From Pseudarthrobacter naphthalenicus (lineage in GTDB: Bacteria > Actinomycetota > Actinomycetes > Actinomycetales > Micrococcaceae): DNA of 52,039 nt. A program made the position numbers and the translations under genes. Below the pieces are notes generated by a model. It ran no database searches. It saw only the letters and a list, made by a program, of their open reading frames with translations, and was not told the DNA's origin. The DNA lies in assembly GCF_029076445.1 (NCBI RefSeq), contig NZ_JARESG010000024.1, positions 1 through 52,039 on the forward strand, read 5' to 3'. Every line of letters begins with the position of its first letter. The stretch's first letter is position 1. Shown here piece by piece: positions 16,581-24,302 of the stretch.

Positions 16581-16649
16581 GGTCAGGTCACTTCCGTCCA
16601 GTGGAAGGCGAGTGTATCCACGCCGCGGTGATGTGGACCACACTGGTCA
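16581..16649. promoter_or_regulatory. GGTCA repeats and inverted repeat upstream of the P450 gene
   Basis: A direct repeat GGTCAGGTCA lies at 16581-16590. An inverted repeat, GACCA (16636-16640) and TGGTC (16644-16648) around CAC, lies 60 nt upstream of the P450 start. Together they give four GACC/GGTC half-sites in the leader of the cre-type operon. A palindrome plus direct repeats is a layout used by IclR activators of aromatic pathways. Assignment to the window's IclR protein is inference. Confidence 0.35.
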
Positions 16650-16707
16650 CTAAGAACCCCCGGCCACCCTGACGGTGCCGGGCGGAGCCAAGTCACCAGG
16701 AGTCAAG

Positions 16708-17985
16708 ATGTCATCGTCGACAGAAACGGCTGGCCGCTGTCCCTTCGGGTACGGCGCCGAAGCCCCCACCGGGCACCACGGCTACGAGCCGTTCCAGATG
16801 AAGGATCCCTTCACCGCCTACGCTGAGCTGCGGGCAGAACAGCCTGTCATGTTCGATGAACGCGTTGGCCTGTACGTTGTTTCCCGCTACGACGACATCA
16901 AGGCCGTATTCGAAGACTGGGAAACCTTCTCCAGTGAAAACGCCCAGGCCCCCGTCCGTGAACGCGGAGCCGCTGCCAGGAAGATCATGGAGGACGGCGG
17001 CTTCACCGCCTACTCGGGCCTCTCCGCGCGCCGTCCGCCGGAGCACACCCGCATCCGCGCCGTGGTCCAGAAAGCCTTCACGCCGCGCCGTTACAAGGCG
17101 CTGGAACCGTTCATCCGCGAAAACGTTGTCACACTCATCGAGAAGATGCTCGCCCGCCCCGAACGCCGCGGCGATCTCGTCAAGGACCTCGCCTACGACG
17201 TCCCCACCATCACCATCCTGACCCTTATCGGCGCGGACGTCTCCCAGGTTGACACTTTTAAGCGCTGGTCCGATTCCCGGGCCGCCATGACCTGGGGCGA
17301 CCTGACCGATGAGGAACAGATCCCGCACGCCCACAACCTGGTGGAGTACTGGCAGGAATGCCTCCGCCTGGTCCGCGTGGCACACGAGCAGGGCGGCGAC
17401 AACCTCACCGGCGACCTGGTCAAAGCGCAGCAGGAAGGCGCTGAAATCTCGGACCATGAGATCGCGTCCGTCCTTTACAGCCTGCTCTTCGCCGGCCACG
17501 AAACCACCACCACCCTGATCTCCAACGCCCTGCGTGAACTGCTGGCGCGCCCGGAGCAGTGGCAGCAGCTGGTGGCGGACCCCAAGAAGATCCCCGCCGC
17601 CATCGACGAGGTCCTCCGCTACGCGGGCTCCATCGTCGGCTGGCGCCGCAAGGCCCTGAAGGACACCGAAGTGGGCGGCGTCGCCATCCAGGAAGGCTCC
17701 CAGTTGCTGCTCCTGATGGGCTCGGCCAACCGGGACGAAAGCAAGTTCGAAGCCGGCGAGGACTTCGACATCACCCGCCCCAACGCCCGCGAGCACCTCT
17801 CGTTCGGCTTCGGCATCCACTACTGCCTGGGCAACATGCTCGCCAAGCTCCAGGCCAAGATCGCGCTTGAGGAAGTGGCCCGGCTTGCCCCGGACCTGCA
17901 GCTCGACAATCCGGACGGCATCGCCTTCCGCGAGAACCTCTCCTTCCGCGTCCCCGAGACCGTTCCTGTCAGCTGGAAGGCCTAA
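16708..17985 (+). CDS. creJ: Cytochrome P450, CreJ-like alkylphenol-phosphate hydroxylase
   Basis: 425-residue soluble bacterial P450. Heme loop FGFGIHYCLG has the thiolate Cys at about residue 373. I-helix FAGHETTTT carries the oxygen-activating pocket at about 261-269. The K-helix ExxR is in DEVLRYAG. ATG 16708 has AGGAG 6 nt upstream; an in-frame GTG at 16675 is less likely. It is the first gene of an eight-gene cluster with its own ferredoxin and reductase. In C. glutamicum CreJ hydroxylates the methyl of phosphorylated p-cresol. That role here rests on the matching gene set; the exact substrate is unknown. Confidence 0.88.
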   Translation: MSSSTETAGRCPFGYGAEAPTGHHGYEPFQMKDPFTAYAELRAEQPVMFDERVGLYVVSRYDDIKAVFEDWETFSSENAQAPVRERGAAARKIMEDGGFTAYSGLSARRPPEHTRIRAVVQKAFTPRRYKALEPFIRENVVTLIEKMLARPERRGDLVKDLAYDVPTITILTLIGADVSQVDTFKRWSDSRAAMTWGDLTDEEQIPHAHNLVEYWQECLRLVRVAHEQGGDNLTGDLVKAQQEGAEISDHEIASVLYSLLFAGHETTTTLISNALRELLARPEQWQQLVADPKKIPAAIDEVLRYAGSIVGWRRKALKDTEVGGVAIQEGSQLLLLMGSANRDESKFEAGEDFDITRPNAREHLSFGFGIHYCLGNMLAKLQAKIALEEVARLAPDLQLDNPDGIAFRENLSFRVPETVPVSWKA

Positions 17986-17990
17986 CCACC

Positions 17991-19070
17991 ATGCACAGCA
18001 ATGAATACATCCAGTTTTTCGACGGCGGCATTGAGCCGAAACTCGAAAACCTCGGCGGCAAGGGCGCATCCCTGGTCACCATGACCTCGGCCGGCATGCC
18101 CGTCCCGCCCGGCTTCGTCGTCACCACCGCACAGTTCGATGCGTTTATGGACGAAGCCGGCATCACCGAGGAGACCCACCGGCTCCTTGCCGGCCTCGAT
18201 CCCGAGGACATGGCCCAGGTGGACAAGGTATCCGCCACCATCCGCGAGGACATCTGCTCCCGGCCCGTCCCGCCGGCCATGCGTGAGCTGACCATCAGTG
18301 CCTACGAATCCCTGATGAACCGCTTCGACGCGCCCGTTCCGGTGGCAGTCCGGTCCAGCGCGACCGCCGAGGACCTGCCCGACGCTTCCTTCGCCGGGCA
18401 GCAGGACACCTACCTGTGGCTCGACGGCGTCAAGGCAGTCACCGAGCACATCCGCCAGTGCTGGGCCTCACTGTTCACCTCCCGGGCCATCATTTACCGG
18501 CTGAAGAACAACATCCCGAACGAGGGCCTGTCCATGGCCGTCGTCGTCCAGAAGATGGTCAACTCCCGGGTTTCCGGCGTCGCGATCACCATGGATCCCA
18601 CCAACGGGGACCGCTCCAAGATCACCATCGATTCCTCCTACGGGGTGGGCGAAATGGTGGTCTCCGGCCAGGTCACGCCGGACAACATCGTGCTGGACAA
18701 GGTCACGCTCGCCGTCGTCACCGAACACCTCGGCGACAAGCACGCCGAGCTGGTTCCGGACACGGGCGCCAAGTGCCTCGTGGAACGCGAGGTCGACGAC
18801 GAACGCCGCGGCCGCCGCAGCCTCACCGATGGGGAACTCACCGCCGTCGCGCAGATGGCCAAGCGCGCCGAGAAGCACTACAAGTGCCCGCAGGACATCG
18901 AATGGGCCCTCGACGCGGACCTCCCCGACGGCGAGAACCTGCTGCTGCTCCAGTCCCGCCCCGAGACCGTCCACTCCTCCAAGCCGGCACCGCAAACCGC
19001 CCCGCAGCCCGTGGTCTCCGGCGGCTACTTCAGCGGAATCAGCGCCGGCAGCCTCAAGCCGTCAGCCTAA
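17991..19070 (+). CDS. creI: ATP-grasp subunit of a PEP-synthase-like aryl phosphate synthase (CreI-like)
   Basis: 359 residues, equal to the N-terminal half of PEP synthase alone. Visible are LGGKGASLVTMTSAGMPVPP, the ATP site VAVRSSATAEDLPDASFAGQ, VQKMVNSRVSGVAITMDP, SSYGVGEMVVSGQVTPDN and PQDIEWALD with LLLLQSRPETV. There is no phospho-His or PEP-binding domain; the former lies in the next gene. Phenylphosphate synthase has the same split (about 40 kDa plus about 70 kDa). The likely role is ATP-dependent phosphorylation of the partner His for transfer to a phenol. It starts 5 nt after the P450 stop. The gene letter follows the colinear cre order. Confidence 0.82.
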   Translation: MHSNEYIQFFDGGIEPKLENLGGKGASLVTMTSAGMPVPPGFVVTTAQFDAFMDEAGITEETHRLLAGLDPEDMAQVDKVSATIREDICSRPVPPAMRELTISAYESLMNRFDAPVPVAVRSSATAEDLPDASFAGQQDTYLWLDGVKAVTEHIRQCWASLFTSRAIIYRLKNNIPNEGLSMAVVVQKMVNSRVSGVAITMDPTNGDRSKITIDSSYGVGEMVVSGQVTPDNIVLDKVTLAVVTEHLGDKHAELVPDTGAKCLVEREVDDERRGRRSLTDGELTAVAQMAKRAEKHYKCPQDIEWALDADLPDGENLLLLQSRPETVHSSKPAPQTAPQPVVSGGYFSGISAGSLKPSA

Positions 19071-19135
19071 ACGCAGCAAAACAGCAAGGCTTCACCCACC
19101 CAGGCTCACTGCCGAGCCCTCCTGAAAGGACCGCC

Positions 19136-21004
19136 ATGTCCCTGAAGTCCTTCCCCAAACCCTCCGAGCTCGCGGTTCCCGCCGGCGCCGAGGGCTGGGA
19201 AAAGATCTACCCCTATTACCTCGTGTTCCAGGACAAGCTGAAGGAGCAGGAGGACGCCAAATTCTGGTTCTGCGACAGCCAGCACTGGCCCACTGTCTAC
19301 AAGCCCTTCGAAACCATCGGCGGCGAGTTCGCGGTCAAGTGCCTGGGCCAGTACAACGCCCGGCACCTGATGATCCCCAACGCCAACGGCATCGAGTTCC
19401 GCGTCCACCTCGGCTACCTCTACATGTCACCCATCCCGGTGCCGGAGGACCAGATCGCCGCCCGGGTGCCTTTGTTCGAAGAGCGCGTGGGCTACTACTT
19501 CCAGAACTGGGACCGGCTCCTGAGGGAATGGCACGTCAAGGTCAAGGGCACCATCGCGGAGATGGAAACCATCTCCTTCCCGAAGCTCCCGGACATCGTG
19601 CCCATGGAGGACATCACCTCCGGCAAGGGCAAGGACGGTTCCGAAAAGCTGCTGGAAAGCTATGACCGCCTCATCCAGCTGGCCTACCAGAACTGGCAGT
19701 ACCACTTCGAGTTCCTGAACCTGGGCTACATCGCGTACCTGGACTTTTTCAACTTCTGCAAGCAGGTCTTCCCCAACGTCCCTGACCAGTCCATCGCCAC
19801 CATGGTGCAGGGCGTGGACATGGAACTGTTCCGCCCGGATGACGAGCTGAAGGCCCTGGCGAAGCTTGCCGTGGAACTCGGGCTGCAGGCTCACTTCAAC
19901 AACACGGACGACGTCGACGCCACCCTGGGTGCCATCGCTTCCGCTTCCGGCGGGGACCGCTGGATCGCCCAGTACGAAGCCGCCAAGGACCCGTGGTTCA
20001 ACTTCACCGTGGGCAACGGCTTCTACGGCCACGACAAGTACTGGAACGAGCATCAGGAAATCCCGCTGGGCTACATCGCGGACTATATCCGCCGGGTGGA
20101 CGAGGGCCAGGACATCATGCGCCCCGTCGAAGCCCTCATCGCCGAACGCGACCGCATCATCGAGGAATACCGGGACTTGCTCGAAGGCGAAAACCAGGCG
20201 CTCTTCGACGCCAAGCGCGGCCTCGCCGCCACCGCCTACCCCTACGTCGAAAACCACAACTTCTACATCGAGCACTGGACCATGGGCGTCTTCTGGCGCA
20301 AGATCCGCGAGCTCTCCCGCATGATGCACGCTGAGGGCTTCTGGACAGAACCGGACGATCTGCTCTACCTGGGCCGCAACGAGGTCCGCGATGCACTCTT
20401 TGACCTGGTCACGGGCTGGGGCGTCGGCGCCAAGCCCATCGGCCCCGACTACTGGCCGGAGGAAATCGAACGCCGCCGCGGCATCGTGGACGCGCTCAAG
20501 ACCGCCCGTCCCGCGCCCGCCCTGAACACTCCGCCGGAAATCATCACCGAACCCTTCACCCGCATGCTCTGGGGCATCACCACCGAGCAGGTCCAGCAGT
20601 GGCTGGGTGCCGGCGAAGCGGTGGAAGGCGGCGGACTGCGCGGCATGGCCGCATCCCCCGGAGTGGTGGAAGGACTGGCCCGCGTGGTCACCGACGCGGA
20701 CCAGCTCTCCGAGGTCCAGCAGGGCGAGATCCTGGTGGCCACCGTGACCGCACCGTCCTGGGGGCCGATCTTCGGCAAGATCAAGGCCACGGTCACCGAC
20801 ATCGGCGGCATGATGAGCCACGCCGCCATCGCCTGCCGGGAGTACGGCCTGCCGGCCGTGACCGGGACGGGCTCGGCCTCCACCACCATCAAGACCGGGC
20901 AGCGGCTGCGCGTCGACGGGACGAAGGGCACCGTCCAGATCCTCGACGCCGAGGACGACCTGCTGGTCACCGGCCCCGGCGCCCACAGCCACAGCCATGT
21001 CTGA
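19136..21004 (+). CDS. creH: Phospho-histidine subunit of a PEP-synthase-like aryl phosphate synthase (CreH-like)
   Basis: 622 residues. The C-terminal 110 or so form the swivelling phospho-His domain of PEP-utilising enzymes: GMAASPGVVEGLARVV, then TDIGGMMSHAAIACREYGLP with the catalytic His at about residue 562. The large N-terminal part (about 1-500) is aromatic-rich (WEKIYPYYLVF, HWTMGVFWRKIRELSRMMHA) and unlike PEP synthase; it probably binds the phenol. ATG 19136 has GAAAGGA 5 nt upstream. The stop overlaps the SDR start by 8 nt. With the ATP-grasp subunit it would make an aryl phosphate that anchors the substrate for the P450. Confidence 0.82.
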   Translation: MSLKSFPKPSELAVPAGAEGWEKIYPYYLVFQDKLKEQEDAKFWFCDSQHWPTVYKPFETIGGEFAVKCLGQYNARHLMIPNANGIEFRVHLGYLYMSPIPVPEDQIAARVPLFEERVGYYFQNWDRLLREWHVKVKGTIAEMETISFPKLPDIVPMEDITSGKGKDGSEKLLESYDRLIQLAYQNWQYHFEFLNLGYIAYLDFFNFCKQVFPNVPDQSIATMVQGVDMELFRPDDELKALAKLAVELGLQAHFNNTDDVDATLGAIASASGGDRWIAQYEAAKDPWFNFTVGNGFYGHDKYWNEHQEIPLGYIADYIRRVDEGQDIMRPVEALIAERDRIIEEYRDLLEGENQALFDAKRGLAATAYPYVENHNFYIEHWTMGVFWRKIRELSRMMHAEGFWTEPDDLLYLGRNEVRDALFDLVTGWGVGAKPIGPDYWPEEIERRRGIVDALKTARPAPALNTPPEIITEPFTRMLWGITTEQVQQWLGAGEAVEGGGLRGMAASPGVVEGLARVVTDADQLSEVQQGEILVATVTAPSWGPIFGKIKATVTDIGGMMSHAAIACREYGLPAVTGTGSASTTIKTGQRLRVDGTKGTVQILDAEDDLLVTGPGAHSHSHV

Positions 21005-21794
21005 TCTCAATATGCCTCATCCGGAATATGCCGAGCCGGGCATGGACGCGGAGTTGGGACGCACTGTGCTGATCACCGGTGCCGCTGGCGGGCTGGGCCG
21101 GGCGTTCGCGCTCGGCTTCGCCGGCCGGGGGTACCGCGTGGCGGTGGCGGACATCAACCTCGAAGGTGCCGAACAGACGGCCAAGCTCGTCCGCGAACTG
21201 GGCGCGGAAGCGGCGGCATTCGCCGCGGACGTCACCAGCGTGGACTCCACGGAGAACCTCGCGAAAAGCTGCGCGGACTTCGGCAACGGAAGCATCGACG
21301 TCGTGATCAACAACGCCGCGGTGTACGCCACGGTGACCCGCACCCGGTTCGAGGACATTGATCCGGCCGAATGGGACCTGGTGATGAACGTCAACCTCAA
21401 GGGCCCCTGGCTCATGACCCGTGCCGCGAGCCCCTACCTGCCCGAAGGCGGGCGCGTCATCAACCTCTCCAGTGCCACGATCTTCAGCGGCTCCGAACAA
21501 TGGCTGCACTACGTCGCCTCCAAGGGCGGCGTAGTGGCCCTGACCCGGGTCATGGCCAAGGAACTGGGCCGCCGGGGGATCACGGTGAACGCGATCGCCC
21601 CCGGCTTCACCCTCACCGAGGCCAGCTACGGACTGATGGAAAACGCCGAAAACTACGGCGTGGACCGCGGCGCCATCAAACGGGCCAGCCAGCCGGAGGA
21701 CATTGTGGGAGCTGCGCTGTTCCTCGCCGGGCCGGACAGTTCGTACTACACCGGCCAGACCATGGTGGTGGACGGCGGCCGGCAGTTCATCTGA
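20997..21794 (+). CDS. creG: SDR alcohol dehydrogenase of the cre-type pathway
   Basis: 265-residue classical SDR. The cofactor motif TGAAGGLG is near residue 27, with Asp after the second strand (VADIN), suggesting NAD+. NNAAVYA, the Ser in NLSSATIFSGS and the YVASK active-site motif are all present, as is the C-terminal GPDSSYYTGQTMVVDGG. The expected role is oxidation of the hydroxymethyl group made by the P450 to an aldehyde. It overlaps creH by 8 nt, so it is translationally coupled. Substrate assignment comes from the cluster, not from the protein itself. Confidence 0.85.
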   Translation: MSDLNMPHPEYAEPGMDAELGRTVLITGAAGGLGRAFALGFAGRGYRVAVADINLEGAEQTAKLVRELGAEAAAFAADVTSVDSTENLAKSCADFGNGSIDVVINNAAVYATVTRTRFEDIDPAEWDLVMNVNLKGPWLMTRAASPYLPEGGRVINLSSATIFSGSEQWLHYVASKGGVVALTRVMAKELGRRGITVNAIAPGFTLTEASYGLMENAENYGVDRGAIKRASQPEDIVGAALFLAGPDSSYYTGQTMVVDGGRQFI

Positions 21795-21852
21795 CGCTGC
21801 CTGGCTGACCGTCCACTCCACCCCAACCAACTTCAACCCCCAAGGAGGACCA

Positions 21853-22173
21853 ATGCCAACGGTTCACTTCACCGATGCAGAAGGCGCTGTCCGCGACGTC
21901 GAAGGCAACGTGGGCGACTCGGTCATGGAAACCGCGGTGCGCAACGGCGTTCCCGGCATCGTGGCCGAATGCGGCGGCTCGCTGTCCTGCGCCACCTGCC
22001 ACGTCTTTGTCCGGGAAGACTGCGTTTCGCAGCTTCCGCCCATGGAGGACATGGAGGATGAGATGCTTTACGGCACCGCCGTGGACCGCGAGGACAACTC
22101 CCGGCTCTCCTGCCAGCTGCGCCTCACCGAGGAGCTCGAACTCTTCGTCACCACCCCGGAAACCCAGGTGTAG
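21853..22173 (+). CDS. creF: [2Fe-2S] ferredoxin partner of the P450
   Basis: 106-residue putidaredoxin/adrenodoxin-type ferredoxin. The cluster ligands are Cys40, Cys46 and Cys49 in AECGGSLSCATCHV plus Cys87 in RLSCQL. The acidic stretch PPMEDMEDEML is the usual docking surface for reductase and P450. AAGGAGG stands 5 nt before ATG 21853. It is followed after 2 nt by the reductase gene, giving a complete class-I electron chain: NAD(P)H, CreE-like, CreF-like, CreJ-like. Confidence 0.93.
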   Translation: MPTVHFTDAEGAVRDVEGNVGDSVMETAVRNGVPGIVAECGGSLSCATCHVFVREDCVSQLPPMEDMEDEMLYGTAVDREDNSRLSCQLRLTEELELFVTTPETQV

Positions 22174-22175
22174 CC

Positions 22176-23492
22176 GTGGGTGCGCAAGCAGTTGAACAGG
22201 CGGCAGAGGCCCCCGGCCAGGTCCCCACGCGGACCGGGCTCCTGATCATCGGTGCGAGCCAGTCGGGCGTCCAGCTCGCGGTCTCGCTCCGGGCCCTGGG
22301 TTTTGACGAACACATCACGCTTCTCGGCGACGAGGACCACCGCCCCTACCAGCGGCCGGCGCTGTCCAAGGAGTTCCTGCAGGGCACGGTGGAGAGCGAA
22401 TCCCTCATTTTCCGCTCCAACGACTACTGGGCCGAGCACAACGTGGAGCTGGTCAAAGGCGAATTCATTGTCCGGATCGACAAGGAGCCGGATGGTTCCG
22501 GGGTGGCGCACGCCTCCTCCGGCCGGGAATTCCCCTTCAAACGGCTGGCCCTTACCGTGGGTGCCCGCGCCCGGAAGCTGGACATCGAGGGCGGGGACCT
22601 GGACGGGGTGCTCTACCTGCGCAACGCCGACGACGCCCTGGCGCTGAAGGCCCGGGTAGGCGATGCCACGGATGTGGTGGTGATCGGCGGCGGGTTCATC
22701 GGGCTCGAGGCCGCATCAAGCCTGCAGAAAATGGGGAAGAACGTCACCGTGCTCGAATTCGGGCCGCGGCTGGTGGGCCGGGCCGTGGGGGAGGAGACGG
22801 CCGAGTATTTCCTGCAGGCGCACCGCGCCCGGGGTTTGGACATCCGCCTTAACACCAGTGCGGCGCGCTTTCTGCCAACCACCGCCGCAGGCAAGGAACA
22901 GACGTCAGTTGCCGCCGTCGAGCTTCAGGACGGCACGGTACTGCCGGCGCAGATTGTGCTGGTCGGCATCGGCGTCATCCCCAACACCCAGCTGGCCGAA
23001 CAGCTTGGCCTGGCCGTGGACAACGGCGTGGTGGTGGACCGCTTCGCGCTGGCCTCGGACGGCACCACCGTGGCCGTGGGGGACGTGGCCAACATGCCCA
23101 ACCCGGTTCCCGGCTCGGAGCCCGGGGAGCGGATCCGGCTGGAAAGCGTCAACAACGCCATCGAGCATGCCAAAGTGGCCGCCTACTCGCTCACCGGCCG
23201 GCGCGAGGAATACGCCGGCATCCCGTGGTTCTGGTCCAACCAGGCGGACCTCAAGCTGCAGATCGCGGGCCTGTGCAACGGCTATGACCAGACGGTGATC
23301 CGGCGCGATGAGGAACGCGGAAAATTCAGCGTCCTCTACTACCGCCAGGGCCGGATCATCGCCGCGGACTGCGTCAATGCCCCGCTGGATTTTATGGCCG
23401 TGAAGAACGCGCTGGCGAAGGGCCGGAACATCCCGGCGGACGCTGCGGCGGATCCCGCCACCCAACTTAAGACCATCACCACGGACAGCTGA
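22176..23492 (+). CDS. creE: FAD-dependent ferredoxin reductase
   Basis: 438 residues of the putidaredoxin reductase class. The FAD motif LIIGASQSGVQLA is near residue 22, with a Ser-Gln in place of the usual Gly-Gly. PYQRPALSKEFL, the NAD(P)H loop VVVIGGGFIGLEAASSLQKM near residue 167, the second FAD contact VAVGDVANMP near residue 305 and a C-terminal domain (WFWSNQADLKLQIAGL) complete the fold. GTG start, 2 nt after the ferredoxin stop. It passes electrons from NAD(P)H to the ferredoxin for P450 turnover. Confidence 0.92.
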   Translation: MGAQAVEQAAEAPGQVPTRTGLLIIGASQSGVQLAVSLRALGFDEHITLLGDEDHRPYQRPALSKEFLQGTVESESLIFRSNDYWAEHNVELVKGEFIVRIDKEPDGSGVAHASSGREFPFKRLALTVGARARKLDIEGGDLDGVLYLRNADDALALKARVGDATDVVVIGGGFIGLEAASSLQKMGKNVTVLEFGPRLVGRAVGEETAEYFLQAHRARGLDIRLNTSAARFLPTTAAGKEQTSVAAVELQDGTVLPAQIVLVGIGVIPNTQLAEQLGLAVDNGVVVDRFALASDGTTVAVGDVANMPNPVPGSEPGERIRLESVNNAIEHAKVAAYSLTGRREEYAGIPWFWSNQADLKLQIAGLCNGYDQTVIRRDEERGKFSVLYYRQGRIIAADCVNAPLDFMAVKNALAKGRNIPADAAADPATQLKTITTDS

Positions 23493-23531
23493 CTGCCTTA
23501 GACAGTAGGTTGGCCCACCCGAAGGAGCATT

Positions 23532-24302
23532 ATGAGCACCCCCAAGACTCCGGTCGCCGCGGTGGACCCCGCCCCCGGCGCGGATATCGGCGCCGTTACC
23601 GCCACGGAACCCGCGGACGCACTGGGCGACGCGTTCGCCGCTGAGTACAGCATCCGCCCCATCCCGGCGCCGGGCCCGGTGGACACCGCTCCCATCAGCA
23701 CCACGCCGGCAGCCGTTGAGGAGCTGGACGCGCTGTGGAAAGCCGTGGTGCACGAGACTCGGACCCGCGGCAATGACATTCACCTGCCCATTTCGCTGGC
23801 TTTCGCCGAGCGCCTGTGCCGGGCCTACCCGGACGCCGACGCTGACCTGGTGCGGGTAGCCACGCTGCTGCATGACACCGGCTGGGCGCACGTTGACGAA
23901 TCCAGGATCATCTCGGAAGGGTTTGCCGGGGATTGGCGCAAAGCCGCCATCCGCTATGAACATGAGCTCCAGGGCTGCAACGTGGCGCGCCGGGTGCTGC
24001 CCGGGCTGGGATATTCGGCGGAGTTCGTGGAACGGGTCTGCGAGATCATCGACGGGCACGACACCCGGCCAGTAGCCCGCTCCCTGGAGGATGCCCTGAT
24101 GCGCGACGCCGACCGGCTGTGGCGTTTTGACCAGGCCGGCATCGCACTGGCTTCGTCGTGGTTCGGCATGGACCCGGCCACGTACACCGACCGGCTGGCC
24201 ACCGAGATTGTGCCCGAGCTCATCACCCAGGCCGCGGCGGACATGGCCGAGGCTGACCTGAGCCGCTCCAACGCCCTGCTCAAGACGGCGGTGATCCGAT
24301 GA
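23532..24302 (+). CDS. creD: HD-domain phosphohydrolase, CreD-like
   Basis: 256 residues. A Pro/Ala-rich N-terminal 55 residues precede the HD fold: GNDIHLPISLAFAERL (first His), LLHDTGWAHV (HD pair), IRYEHELQGCN, IIDGHDTR and DADRLWR with the final metal Asp. In the C. glutamicum system CreD removes the phosphate anchor after side-chain oxidation. The last 4 nt overlap the aldehyde dehydrogenase start (ATGA). GAAGGAG precedes the ATG. It is a paralogue of the gene at 10582. The hydrolysis step is inferred from family and context. Confidence 0.83.
   Translation: MSTPKTPVAAVDPAPGADIGAVTATEPADALGDAFAAEYSIRPIPAPGPVDTAPISTTPAAVEELDALWKAVVHETRTRGNDIHLPISLAFAERLCRAYPDADADLVRVATLLHDTGWAHVDESRIISEGFAGDWRKAAIRYEHELQGCNVARRVLPGLGYSAEFVERVCEIIDGHDTRPVARSLEDALMRDADRLWRFDQAGIALASSWFGMDPATYTDRLATEIVPELITQAAADMAEADLSRSNALLKTAVIR

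Noticed and set aside
18416..19135. Extension of the creH frame upstream to 18416
   Set aside because: This part is Arg/His/Gly-rich out-of-frame sequence inside creI. ATG 19136 has a good ribosome site and begins the conserved protein.
19427..21010. 527-codon minus-strand frame opposite creH
   Set aside because: Antisense shadow. The plus frame contains a well-formed phospho-His domain and correct ribosome site.
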